The notes under the pieces are model-generated. The model did no database searches and was not told where the DNA came from. It saw only the letters and a program-made list of their open reading frames with translations. This document shows, in pieces, positions 11,674-23,428 of a stretch of DNA of 64,000 bases. Each line of letters opens with the position of its first letter. Within the stretch, counting starts at the first letter, position 1. A program made the position numbers and the translations under genes. Source of the stretch: Chenopodium formosanum (lineage: Eukaryota; Streptophyta; Magnoliopsida; Caryophyllales; Amaranthaceae); contig CM044858.1 of assembly GCA_024500155.1 (NCBI GenBank), forward strand, positions 33,833,786 to 33,897,785. Direction: 5' to 3'.

Positions 11674-14600
11674 TATATAGTTATTGATTGATTGATTGAT
11701 TGATGATTATTACAGAGTATAAAACAAAATAAGTTGAAACAAACAATACTAGGAAGATTTTTTTATGAGGAACCTGATAAGGAAGGTATTGTTGCTAGAA
11801 TAAAAATTCTGAAGAATTTTTGTACATGTAGTTAAAAAGACGGATATTGGCCAGGATTCCGATAAATTTTACTATATAGCAAAAGAGAATGATATTGGGA
11901 TTCCGATTAACTTTTAATATTGTTATAAAGAATGGTATTGTTGTTATGATCTAGACCGGATTAAAAGAATCCGTCTAAAACTGGATCAATAAATAAAAGA
12001 AATTTAATTATTGTCTTTTGAAAATATAATATTAAATAGGTCTTAATATAAAACCTTCCGGATATATTAATCACCCTAAAGATCTACTTCGTATATGCAT
12101 AATTCAAAATAAAATATCGATTTGATTTAAGATTGGTTTTTAAACTTTTTTTTTTTTATTTATTGAACCGGACTAGATAAATTATTAGAAAATCAAATTC
12201 CCTTAGTTTTTCCGAGCTTTAATTTACTTAATTAAATATTGTAGTTACATGAAGGCATGAAACCACGAAAAATTAGAAATAGGAACGAACCATGCATGCA
12301 TGTGACTACTTTTGCTTTATAGTGGTATGGAGAACAGGAGAAGAATAATAGGAGATTTATTATTTAATATATTTGAACCTTACAAAGTAGGGTTTATTGT
12401 TGTAAATGATAAGAAAATGAATTAAACGTTATCATAAAATTAAAAGAAGAAAGTAAAAGAGAGTATAACTTAGAATAATAGGTGAAAATGGAAAATGAAT
12501 AGAACACAAAAATTGGAGGAAATACTTCTTGACATAGATATCAATCTAGTTCTCTTTGGTCCGATTCAATTCGATCTGGTCCATTTTCATTTTGAAAGCT
12601 ATATATTTTTTGTTTTGTTCTTAGTTAAAACAGTTATACAGAGTACATTTTATTAGGCATAATGTTTGCTAATAGTATACGATTTCAAATATTAATATAT
12701 ACGAAGTATATATTATCTTTTTTTTGAGTATATATTATCTTAAGAAACAGACATTAATATCCGCAACTATCAATATTATAAAGTTTATACTTATAAGTTA
12801 TACTTAGATGAACCTAATAAACTCCACATGATTATATATTCTTATAATAGTCTTAATTATTTATCACAAGTGAAATTGGAAGTTCTTGTAACTTTATTAT
12901 GTGAATAATATTCAAAATCAAAATGTGTCAACTAAAGCTCTGATTTATGTGTTTAAACTTATTTTACTTGACTTACGGTCCATTTACATTTACTGAACTA
13001 AGCTGAGCTGAATTGAAGTGAATTGAACTGAACTAATCGGAGCTGAACTGAATTGATTGAAGCTAAACTGAACTAAATAGAGCTGAATTGAATATTTTAT
13101 GAGAGAGGAAATTAGGAGCTAAACTGGAGCTGAACTGAATTGAACTAAAATTAAGATGAAGTGTAACACCCCCAAATCTCCCTCTACGAAAATACCAGTA
13201 TAATGCGTATAATTATACCGTAGAGATAGCCTTGGGCGTATTACCGCCGCGCAATTACGCAAGGCTACTTAACTCAATAACAAAACTTGCAGTGGAAACT
13301 CAACTTTTTTTTATTAATACCTATAAAAATAGTAACATTATTATGAGTACTCAAAATAAAGACGAGACCAATACTCCTAAACTAGGTGAAGCAAATCCCG
13401 GGACTCCCATATGCTCATTCATGACTCCACCTGAAAATAGTCAATACTGCTTACCATTACTGTAACACCCCCAAATCTCCCTCTACGGAAATACTAGTAT
13501 AATACGTATAATTATACCGTAGAGATAGACTTAGGCGTATTACCGCTGCGTGATTACGCAAGGCTACTCAACTTACTAAAAATAACAATACTTTGCAGCG
13601 GAAACTTCAATACTCTTCTTTATTAATAACAACCATAATAGTAACCAATGTTATGAGTACTCAAAATAGATACATGACCAAATTCCTAATTTAGTGAAAA
13701 CCAATCCCGGGACTCCAATGCATCATTTATTGACTCCAACCTAAAAATAAGCAACACTGCTTACCATTACGGTAAACAGGGCAAATCAAAACAAATAAGA
13801 AGTACGAGTTAGCAAAATATGCTAAGTACGATAAGTGCAAGATAATTAAACTCAATTTATTCGCAAACATGCTTTAAAACCAATTTCCAATAAATAATCC
13901 AATAATTCCAAACTCATGGTTTAAAACCAATTCTCAATAATTCCAATATCAATAATCAATAAAACCAATTCCAATTATTTAAAACCAATACCTTATATTA
14001 AAACCAATTCCTCTCCCAAGTGTGCACACCCCCCAAGCTAGTCTCCTTATGTTACAAGGCTATTCTTGAGGAAAGACTAGGTCATACAAAGTCCATAGTC
14101 TTATCAATAAACCAAATCCGCATAGTGGGATTACTAACATGCTTATAAAGCATTAATAATAATATTTCAATGATTCAATAACTCCTCTTTTAAATCCAAT
14201 AATTCAACCTTTAATAATAATAATTCAAACTTCTTTTAATAAATTCAACATGCTTTTAAAATCAATCCTTTTTAAACATGAATAATAAATTAATTAATCA
14301 AAATATGTTATAAAAATCAATACTCCAATTTAATTATTAAAACCAATCCTTTAAACATACTTTTAATTCATAAACCATAATTCAATTCAATTCGATTTAA
14401 TTCAATTCATCATAAAATCATTCAAACATGTTATTCAAATCGATCACTTTCAAGGTATCTAGCCACCTAACGTACCTTGATCTTCACTTAGCCAACAACA
14501 CTTTAAAAGAACTCTCAAGTAGCTTGATCAAAAACACCCTACAAATAAATATAACCTTAATCAATATAAGGTTAACAAATAATCACAGATAATTAAATTA

Positions 14601-14712
14601 AACCCTCCCAACTATATGTACATGAACCTCTTAAATTAATTCAACATGAATATTATTAAAATATGATTTTATATAATTAAAACTACTCATAATAATTTCA
14701 TATTAATCTCCC

Positions 14713-14747
<35 letters not shown>

Positions 14748-14748
14748 T
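14713..14748. repeat. (AAT)n microsatellite in solo LTR B
   Basis: About twelve uninterrupted ataata-type triplets. Element A has only a short AT-rich stretch here, so the array arose after the copies diverged. Confidence 0.9.
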
Positions 14749-15030
14749 GAATAAAAGAAAAGGAGAAGAAAAGAATTGGATTTGCGCAGGAAATAATAGG
14801 CAGAACTTTCAGATGCTATAACTCCTTCAATATAGCTTCGAATTGAGTGATTCTTGAACCTAACCTCAAGGATTTTTCGATAGAAACAACTTTCTGTGAA
14901 ACATTACTACCCCAAAAACTGACCAGAAGTGCCCGAAAATTGGCTTCAAAGATGAACGGGATGATTTGTGTAAAATTGAGGAGAAGAAAAGAAGAGAATT
15001 TGTGTGAAAAATGTGAGAGGTATGAAGGGG

Positions 15031-15038
15031 TATTTATA
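15031..15038 (-). promoter_or_regulatory. Putative LTR TATA box (element B)
   Basis: TATAAATA on the minus strand, followed downstream (towards lower coordinates) by a pyrimidine-rich leader with CTCTTCTTTTCTTCTCC. This is typical of a plant LTR start site. Confidence 0.55.
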
Positions 15039-17203
15039 GGCTAGTATGAGCATGAATTATGGTAGGAAAATGTAGGAAGAATTATGGTAATTAGGGTTTA
15101 AGAGATTACTTGGAGAAATAAGCAAAGATTTAAGGAAAGTTTTGATATTTGAAGGGATTGTGTATAATTGAATATGGAAGGTATGTATGTCATAAAAAAC
15201 ATTAAGGAAATTGGAATTGCTTGGGGAATAATTCAGAAGAATGAATGGCAACAAAATATAATAATTGGATATCAAAAAGATGGAGAATTAGAATTATGGA
15301 AAATAGGAGATTTTAGGGAGATAATTAAAAATACAAATTACCAAAATATTTTCCCAAAATCTTTATGGGATGGCCGAAATTATTGAGCTTTCCCAAGCTC
15401 ATATTTTCGGCCTTCCCATTTAGTATTTAGGAATATATTTTGCTAGTTTTAAGGAATTAAAAATAATTGTGTAAATAATATATATTGTAATAAATAATTA
15501 AATAATAAAATACCAAATATTCACCAAATAATTTAACTTATAAAATCAGATTTTATGCATAAGAAAATCTGAAATTATTAGCTAAATAAATGGGATTTTC
15601 AGACTTATTAAAATAATAAAATAGCTTTTGCCTTAATTAAAATATCCGAAATATATAAATAATCCGGTTTTTTAAAATAGGATAAATGAATAATAAATCT
15701 TATCCAAAATAATGATCAGTTTTCAAAATACTTTTGGCGCCAAAATTCAAGTATTATTTTGGCTCCAAATAATAAATTTACTAAAATACCCTTTTTATAA
15801 AATAATTTCTATTTAATAATTAGGAAAATACGTATGAAAATACGGGGTATTACAATTACGGTAAACAGGATGAACCAAACCAAATAGGAAATACGGATTA
15901 GCAAAATATGCTAAGTACGATAAGTGCAAGATAATGTAAAACTCAATTTATTTGCAAACATGTTTTTAAAATCAATTCCAATAATTAATCTAATAAATTC
16001 CAAACTCATTATTCCAAAACCGATTCCAATGATTCAATATTCAAAATAATCCAATTCCCTTATTAAGAACCAATTTTTTTTTAATCCAATTCCTCACCCA
16101 AGTGTGTACACCCCCCAAGCTAGTCTCCTTATATTACAAGGCTATTCTTGAGGAAAGACCCGGTCATACAAAGTCCAAGGTCTTATCAATAAACCAAATC
16201 CGCATAGTGGGATTACCAACATGCTTATAAAGCATTAATAATAATAATTCGATGGTTCAATAAATCCTTTTAATATCCAGTAATTCCAATATAATTCAAA
16301 CTCCTTTTCAATAATTCCACATACTTTCAAAATCAAAACCTTTTAAATAAATACTTGAGAATAAATCTCATATTAATAATTATTCAAAATCAATAACTCT
16401 TCATTGAAAAACCTTTTATTTAATTTAATAAACCTTTTAAAGTCAAATCCTTTATTTAAACATGATAAGTAATTCAAACCATTCAAAACATGACTTAATT
16501 AAAAATCAATCATTTCAAATACTTTTATTAAAACAAATATTAATATCAATACCTCCAAACATAATTTATTTCAAAATCATAATTCAAATCAATTTAATTC
16601 AATCACCAATCAAATCATATAAAACATGTTATTCAAACCAATCATTTTCAAAGATATCTAGCCACCTAACGTACCTTGATCCTTGCTTAGCAAAATCACA
16701 CAAAAGGAACCACAAGAATCTTGCTGATCGAACATACCCTACAAATAAATATAACCTTAATCAATAAGGTTAACAAAAAATCACAATAATTAAATTAAAA
16801 ACCCCACCTATATGTACATGAACCTTTTGAACCTGATTTTATATAATTAAAACTTATCATAATAATTTTTATAAATCCCCCACAATTATAATTAATTGAA
16901 TAAGATAAGAGAAGAAGAAAAGATAAGAAACCAAGGAAAAGAGAAGAATTGAATTTGCGTTGGAAAGAATAGGCAGAGCTTGTTGAGGCTGTAACTCCTT
17001 TGATATAACTTCGAATTGGGTGATTTTTGAGCCTAAACTCAAGGATTTTTTGAGATGAATAATCTTCTGTGAAACGTCAATACCCCAAAATCTGAACAAA
17101 AGTGCCCGAAAATTGGCTTCAAAGATAAACGAGATGATTTGTGTAAAATTGAGGAGAAGAAAAGAAAAGGATTGGTGTGAAGAATGTGAGAGGTATGGAG
17201 GGA

Positions 17204-17211
17204 TATTTATA
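17204..17211 (-). promoter_or_regulatory. Putative LTR TATA box (element A)
   Basis: The same TATAAATA in the same context as in element B, conserved although the two copies have diverged noticeably. Confidence 0.55.
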
Positions 17212-18085
17212 GGCTAGCTCATCCAAGAATTATGGCAAGAGAATGTGGGAAGAATTATGGTAAAAAGATTTAAGGAATTACTTGGAGAAGTGAATAAAGA
17301 AATATATAAACTTTTGATATTAAGGTGATTAAGAATAATATAATTTAGGAAAGTGTGTTTGTCATGAAATAATATGGCAAAAGGTATTACTTGGGGAATA
17401 ATCAAAGATGAAATAAGGTAGGATAATAAGATGATCAAATCTTTGTGAGATGGAAAATAAAATTAAGGAAAATAAGAGATTTTAAGGAGATAATTAAAAA
17501 TACAATTCACCAAAATAATTTCCCCCAAAATAATACAAGAGGGCTGAAAATCTTGAGCTTTCCATAGCTCAGATTTTCGGATTCCCTTAGTAATATTTAG
17601 GAAGAATTTTGCTCGATTTAAGGAATAAAAATAATTGTGTAAATATTATAGAATAATTAATTAAATAATTAATTAATTAAATACCAATTATTCAAAAATA
17701 ATTAACTAAGAAAATCAGATTTTCTATACATAGAAAATTCAAATTTCCTAACTAAATAACTAGGAATTTTCGGCCATTTAATATAATTAATAAAATATAA
17801 TATTTCTTTAATTAAAATACCCAAAATATATAAATAATCTGGTTTTTAAAATAAGATAAATGGATAATAAGTTTCTTTCAAAATAATAATTAGATTTCGA
17901 AATACTTTTGGCGCCAAAATTCAAATATCATTTTGGCTCCAAATAATAAATTTACTAAAATACCCTTTTATAAAATAATTCCTAATTAATTAATTAGAAA
18001 ATACGTATGAAAATACGGGGTATTACATGGAGTGAACATGCCCTTATTTCAATCAAATTAAAATAAGTTATGAAAAGCTTATATT

Positions 18086-18279
18086 TGTTATGAAATATTT
18101 GTGGATGTCCATTATATTCCTGTACTATGTGGAATATTTTAGGTATATGGTTTCCTAACTATAAAAACTTTAACTATTGTATTTGTATATGTATATCCCC
18201 TACTTTATAAAATAATATATTGATCTATTCTGTCCCCAATCTCTCTCCTATTCTCTTTATTTTATAATATGTTATCAAC
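18086..18279 (+). repeat. Left LTR of the old copia element
   Basis: About 194 bp, starting tgttatgaaat and ending gttatcaac. Aligns with 27960-28204 plus 31642-31682, with numerous substitutions and an expanded (TA)n in the right copy. Confidence 0.7.
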
Positions 18280-18316
18280 TTATCAACACCATGCTCTAAC
18301 CAATTGAGCTTTATGG
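18280..18316 (-). other. tRNA(Ile)-like 5'-half next to the left LTR, candidate primer site
   Basis: Read on the minus strand, this contains AAGCTCAATTGGTTAGAGC followed by ATGGTGTTGATAA, matching the D-arm, anticodon stem and anticodon loop (GAU) of an isoleucine tRNA. The resemblance stops at the 3' side of the anticodon loop, and no T-arm or 3' half follows. It sits exactly where a copia primer-binding site is expected. It is not a tRNA gene. Confidence 0.5.
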
Positions 18317-18647
18317 TGGTACCACATGATTGATTACAAACTTTGGATCCATGAAGCATGAAAGCTATGAGCTCTTGTTCGATTTAGATTTGTAAAGGTA
18401 AGTTAATATTATTCTACGATATTACTTCTCTAATTGCCATTGAAGATATTATGGAGTATAAATGTGTCAATATAATGACCATGAATTTATGATCTAATGA
18501 TTTGGATAGTTTTTTTTGAGGGATAATGATTTGGATAGTTAATCTTAAATTTTTTGGACATGCACCACTATTAGGGAAGTATATTAATTTATTTCTCCCA
18601 TATTAATCACATCCGCTGTGATTTTGCATGTAGTGAATAATGATTAA

Positions 18648-18848
18648 GGGCTTGTTCACATATACTGAACTAAGAAAGAAAACATTTACTGAACTAAGCT
18701 GAACTGAACTGATTGGAGCTGAACTGAACTGAACCGAACTGAATTGAGCTGAAATGAATATTTTATGAGAGAAGGAAATTAAGAGCTGAACTGAACTGAA
18801 CTGATTAGAGCTGAACTGAACTGAAATTAAGTAAATGTGAACAGGCCC
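18648..18848. mobile_element. Tourist-type MITE with GAACT array
   Basis: Terminal repeats gggcttgttcacat / gtgaacaggccc, TSD taa on both sides (18645-18647 and 18849-18851). The interior is built largely from tgaac pentamers. Confidence 0.8.
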
Positions 18849-18854
18849 TAAGTA

Positions 18855-19184
18855 CTCCCTCCGTGTTTTTTTTTAAGTGATACACTTTGACCGGCACATA
18901 GTTTTAGGCAATTTAATTGACTTAAATAAAATAAGAGGTAAGTGGGGGTAGTGGAGTATTAAAAAATTGTTAAAGAAAGATAGTGGGGTTAATAGTTTAT
19001 TGAAAAGTAATGAATGTGAGAGGAAAGATATAATAAAAAAGTAGTAGTGGGTTTGAGTGGGGACCATAAGAGGAGAGAGATATAATATTTCAATGTATTT
19101 TTTTGTCAAAAAAGGAAGTGTATCACTTAAAAAAAATGCGGCCGAAAATGTAAAGTATATCACTTAAAAAAAACACGGAGGGAG
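18855..19184. mobile_element. Stowaway-type MITE
   Basis: Inverted ends ctccctccgtg / cacggagggag with TA duplications (18853-18854 and 19185-19186). Longer inner repeats (aagtgatacac / gtatatcactt) are also present. It lies three bases from the Tourist MITE's TSD. Confidence 0.88.
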
Positions 19185-19947
19185 TAATAGATATTGATTT
19201 TGCATATATTGAAATGAAAGTTGCAAATATGTTAGTTTGTCGATTTCCTAGATCATGGAGTACAACCTGTTTCATGGTTGGTTAATTATTTAATTCCTTG
19301 CATGGCCTAACTTTCATTATATTATCTATATGCTTGGACGTTGAGTATATCTATTCATGTGCTTTGATCGAAAAAGTTTTGTTCAGTTGTTTCATAAATC
19401 GTGACAAATTTTTTTTTGGATATTCTATTATCTTATCTTTCCTTTGAAGGGAGTTAATCCATGTTTTTTTTGCTTAATTATGCAGTTTTACAAAAAAGGA
19501 TAAATTTATCTCCTAATCCCAAGATAAGATAAGAAGTTTTTTATAAAGATAATATGAAAAAAAACATAACATAAAGATGGTTATAAAAGATCCCGTCAAA
19601 AAAAAAAAAAAAAGATGGCTATAAAAGATATATATATATATATGTATTTTTTAAGAAAATATTTATGTATTTTCTATCGTTTTGAGATAAAGCAATACTT
19701 ACATGTTATAAAAATCACATCACTAATATATATAGCTGGTCTCGCAGCCAGACCACGAGACAATGACACTTGTCATTCTAGGTATTCGCAATGTGTCACG
19801 CCACGTAGGCAAAAACTAGGTTTTATTGCGACACATATGATGCTCAGTAAGCGAATTTTGGATAGATTTTTCAAGATAAAATTGCTATATAGAGTTTTAT
19901 TGTTGATATACTTCTAATATTTCATATATACAAAATTAATCATAATA

Positions 19948-20361
<414 letters not shown>

Positions 20362-20781
20362 TTTAGTAAATATCCTATAACTCGGTTCTATTTCTATCAT
20401 TAAATTCGTTTTAAAAAGTTCTTTAAAATAAGATCTATTTATAATATATTAATTTATTTTAAAAATTAATAGCGAATTAGTTAAAAAAAACACTTTCAAG
20501 TTAATAATAACATATATATATATATTTAATTAATTAAAAAATAGAGAATATCTAAAAATAAACTCTAATCAATAAAAATAATTTTAGTTTGTTAAAAAAT
20601 ACTTTCATTTCAGTAAAAATTGTGTAAGTTCAATAAAAATAATTTCAAGTCAATAATAATACAGATTTCTATTTACAAGCAAACCTATAAAAAGTACACT
20701 ACTATATAAATTATCAATACGAATTATATAACCGTATTTAACATTCAAGCCAAAAATTTTATCATAAACTTTTATCAACAA

Positions 20782-20809
20782 TCCGGGCATCGCCCGGGCA
20801 CTAAACTAG
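20782..20809 (+). mobile_element. Helitron-like 3' terminus, plus orientation
   Basis: Hairpin ccgggc-atc-gcccgg followed by eight bases and CTAG|T (20806-20810). The matching 5' end upstream was not identified. Confidence 0.55.
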
Positions 20810-21361
20810 TTTAATAAAAACTATGTATAGTGGACACGTATTATACAATTGTTATTCTTAGTTCATGTTTTTCTCACTAATTTTTTGAATTCCTAAACTT
20901 GACTAAATCTTTTCAGTTATGTACATGTAAATATGTGATAATAGTTTTTTAATTCAATTGATTCATATTTAATTTTTTTTCTATGTAGCAATATGTATTG
21001 AATCTTACAGAAATTGAATTTGTGACTTCTGACTTTACTAAACTATAAGTGAAATATATGAATTTATTTCTAGTATTGTTTATAAGAGTTAGTAATATAA
21101 TTATCAATTATAAAACGCCCCTAATTGTTTGAAACTTATATGTGACTTATTATAGTGAACTAGGTAAAGTTTGTTAAGGAGATATGCATCACTGTGCAAC
21201 TTAAAGCATAGAATAATATAATATTATGAATTGCGGCTTAAAGTATATATATTCATATACCAAAGAATATTTGCTGATTAAATATTACTCTGATACATAA
21301 TTTGATTATTATTATCCATTTTTAATTTAATGGTCAATTCTGATATATAAATTTATTTTTA

Positions 21362-22369
21362 GGAAATTTTTATTTTTACCACCTTCAAATAACGACTTTA
21401 TTGAATTTACCACCTCCAAAAAAAAAAGATTTACTTTACCACCTCATAAAAAAATAAAACGTCAGTTTTACCACCAATCACCTCCAACTAACGGATTCCG
21501 TCCATAAATCCGTTAGTGGGGCCTACCTTGCACACGTGTCGCCATATTATTGGGTAAGTTTTAGAAAAAATAAAAAAAAACAAAAAAAAAATTAAAAAAT
21601 CCCCATCCATCAAGCGGTGGTTGCTGCCACCGTCGAGACCCCCACCGCCGGACCGACTATGACCAGCCCCACCACCTGACTGCTACGACCAGCCCCCACC
21701 ACCTAACCGCTACCAGCCCCCACCACCTAACCGCTATGACCAACCCCACCACCTAATAGACCACCGCACCGCACCACACAGCCACAACCACCGCACCGCA
21801 CAGCCACATCCACTGAACCGTTTTCGACCCCCTTTCCACCAATTTCCGACCTCAAAACCCTAGCCACCACCTAATCACTACGACCAACCCCACCACCGCA
21901 CCGCACAGCCACATCCCCCACACCGGATTTTGACCCCCTTTTCACCAATTTCCGACCTCAAAACCCTAGCCACCAAAATTCGACCACCCATATAGCCCCC
22001 CTAATTCCGACAACTCTTAAAACCCTAGTCACCACCAAATTCCGCACTCCTAAAACCCTAACCACCACCTAATTCCGACCACCTCCCTAGTCCACACCAA
22101 ATTCCGGCCCCTCCCTTGCCCCGACACGAAATTCCAACCAACCACGGTGAGTTAATTTCGTTGTCGGCTGGGTTGATATGGAAATCGTGGAAGATGAAGA
22201 GGAAACGTCAAAAAGGTGGGCCCTACTAACGGATTCATGGACGGAATCCGTTAGTTGGTGGTAAAATCGAATTTTTGGAAATTTTGGTGGTGGTAAAGTA
22301 AATCTTTTTTTTTGGAGGTGGTAAATTCAATTAAGTGGTTATTTGAAGGTGGTAAAAGTCAAAATTCCC
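21362..22369. mobile_element. Non-autonomous MULE with 9-bp TSD
   Basis: Long inverted arms (ttttaccaccttcaaataac at the left, its complement at the right; also blocks around actttaccacct and the cgtccat / atggacg region). They are flanked by the 9-bp duplication ttattttta (21353-21361 and 22370-22378). The interior (21600-22150) is GC-rich and rich in ccacca and accgca words, without a credible protein. 9-bp duplications and long arms are typical of Mutator-like elements. Relatives: 1-990 and 63612-64000. Confidence 0.85.
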
Positions 22370-22394
22370 TTATTTTTATTTGTCTTTTTATTTT

Positions 22395-23419
22395 GGAAAA
22401 ATTGGCCGCAACAACACCAATTATGACAAAGGTGCGTGTAGCAGCACAACCTTTCGAGGGTGCACTCAACATCAGAAACTATGCACTTGGGTGCACATAA
22501 CAACATAAATAACATTGGCAAAATTTAAATTTGTTGTGAAAGTGAAATCTTAAATATTTTTAATGCTTTTTTGTTTAAATATATTTTTGATTAATTCCAT
22601 TCTACTTTATTTTCCATCTCATGTAATTAAGTAACTATTAAATTGAATTATTTCAAAAAGTTTTCACCATTATTTTCTATCGTTTTTTTCTTCAATTACT
22701 TTTTTTTTATATCTCATGTGATGATTGACTTAATTTTCTTCCATTATAATTCACTTTTTCCCTTTAAATTATTATCTCACAACCTCCACAGTTTAAGTAT
22801 TGTACATCAAAAAAATAAGAAAATCAATTTGGCATATCCTAAAATCCAATTCTAAAATTATTTATTGATTAAGTACTTAAAATCATTTTGTGTGCCGTGG
22901 TTAGGTATTAGAAAGTTACCTATGTATCCTAAAGTCTTATAGAATAAAAATATTCAAATGATTTTTTTTTTATTTATCAATTTAGTACTCTGTATTTAAC
23001 TTAGTGGAAAGGGAAAGGAAACTAATTAAGTCAATCTGTGAGATTGATATTAGAAATAGTCAAAAAGTAATTGGAGAAGCGAACAAAGAAAAATAATAGC
23101 ACAATTTTTTTTTTTTGAAGGAATCCGCTTAATAAATTGGTGGAGGTTAAGAAATGTTTAAATGAAAAAAATAAATGAAAGGTAAGGCTAATTTAGTCGC
23201 GCGTGATGGAAAATCATATAAGTTTAAATAATGTTTAAACAGTTATATACAATAATAAAGATTCCACCTTTTTCCATGGAATTTTAGTTCATTAGTGTCA
23301 TTTATGCTAATATGTGCACCCAATTACATAGTTTGTGCCGTAGACTGCACCTTTAAAAGGTTATGCTGCTACACGCACCTTTATCATATATAGTTGGTGT
23401 TGTTGCGGCCAATTTTTTC
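22395..23419. mobile_element. Second MULE-type element, adjacent
   Basis: Inverted arms of about 100 bp: left 22395-22500 (ttggccgcaacaacacc, ggtgcgtgtagcagca), right 23305-23419 in inverted order. A 9-bp duplication ttttatttt lies on each side (22386-22394 and 23420-23428), though it is low-complexity. AT-rich interior, no gene. Confidence 0.75.
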
Positions 23420-23428
23420 TTTTATTTT

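Larger units (their letters stand above)
9807..12972. other. AT-rich intergenic region without genes
   Basis: No coding sequence could be supported. The region holds a Helitron-like terminus at 10420, A-rich runs (about 10288-10311 and 11131-11170), two hairpin repeats at 11341 and 11623 and a short (GATT)n run near 11689-11704. The remainder is unremarkable AT-rich DNA. Confidence 0.5.
13461..15854 (-). mobile_element. Inner solo LTR (element B), 2394 bp, nested in element A
   Basis: Same termini as element A, flanked by the perfect 5-bp duplication attac (13456-13460 and 15855-15859). Element A resumes at once after the right duplication with cggtaaacagg, so the insertion point inside A is exact. 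The open frames in it are short and unlike proteins. A minus-strand TATA box lies at 15031-15038. Confidence 0.8.
13162..18027 (-). mobile_element. Outer solo LTR (element A), interrupted by element B
   Basis: Begins tgtaacaccccc and ends gggtattaca, with flanking 5-bp duplications tgaag (13157-13161) and tggag (18028-18032) that differ at one base. Subtracting the nested copy leaves about 2467 bp, colinear with element B throughout. No internal coding region or second LTR is present, so a solo LTR left by recombination is the simplest reading. A TATA box on the minus strand (17204-17211) followed by a CT-rich leader argues that the LTR points leftwards. The family is probably Ty3-gypsy, judged only from the terminal sequence and LTR size. 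Confidence 0.75.
12976..18043. mobile_element. Tourist-type MITE split by nested solo LTRs
   Basis: The left part (12976-13161) has the GAACT-rich body seen in the Tourist elements at 18648, 35681 and 36924. The matching right terminus (agtgaacatgccc) is found only at 18031-18043. The outer flanks are TTA on both sides (12973-12975 and 18044-18046), the TWA target duplication of PIF/Harbinger elements. Removing the solo LTR at 13162-18027 restores a MITE of about 200 bp. Confidence 0.75.

Noticed and set aside
13232..17438. Small open frames in the solo LTRs
   Set aside because: They are AT-rich, low-complexity frames not shared in register between the two LTR copies.
18280..18330. Minus-strand tRNA-Ile gene
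   Set aside because: Only the 5' half is present; no variable arm, T-arm or 3' acceptor strand.
18873..19163. 96-residue frame on the minus strand
   Set aside because: Lies wholly within a Stowaway MITE and is created by its inverted repeats.
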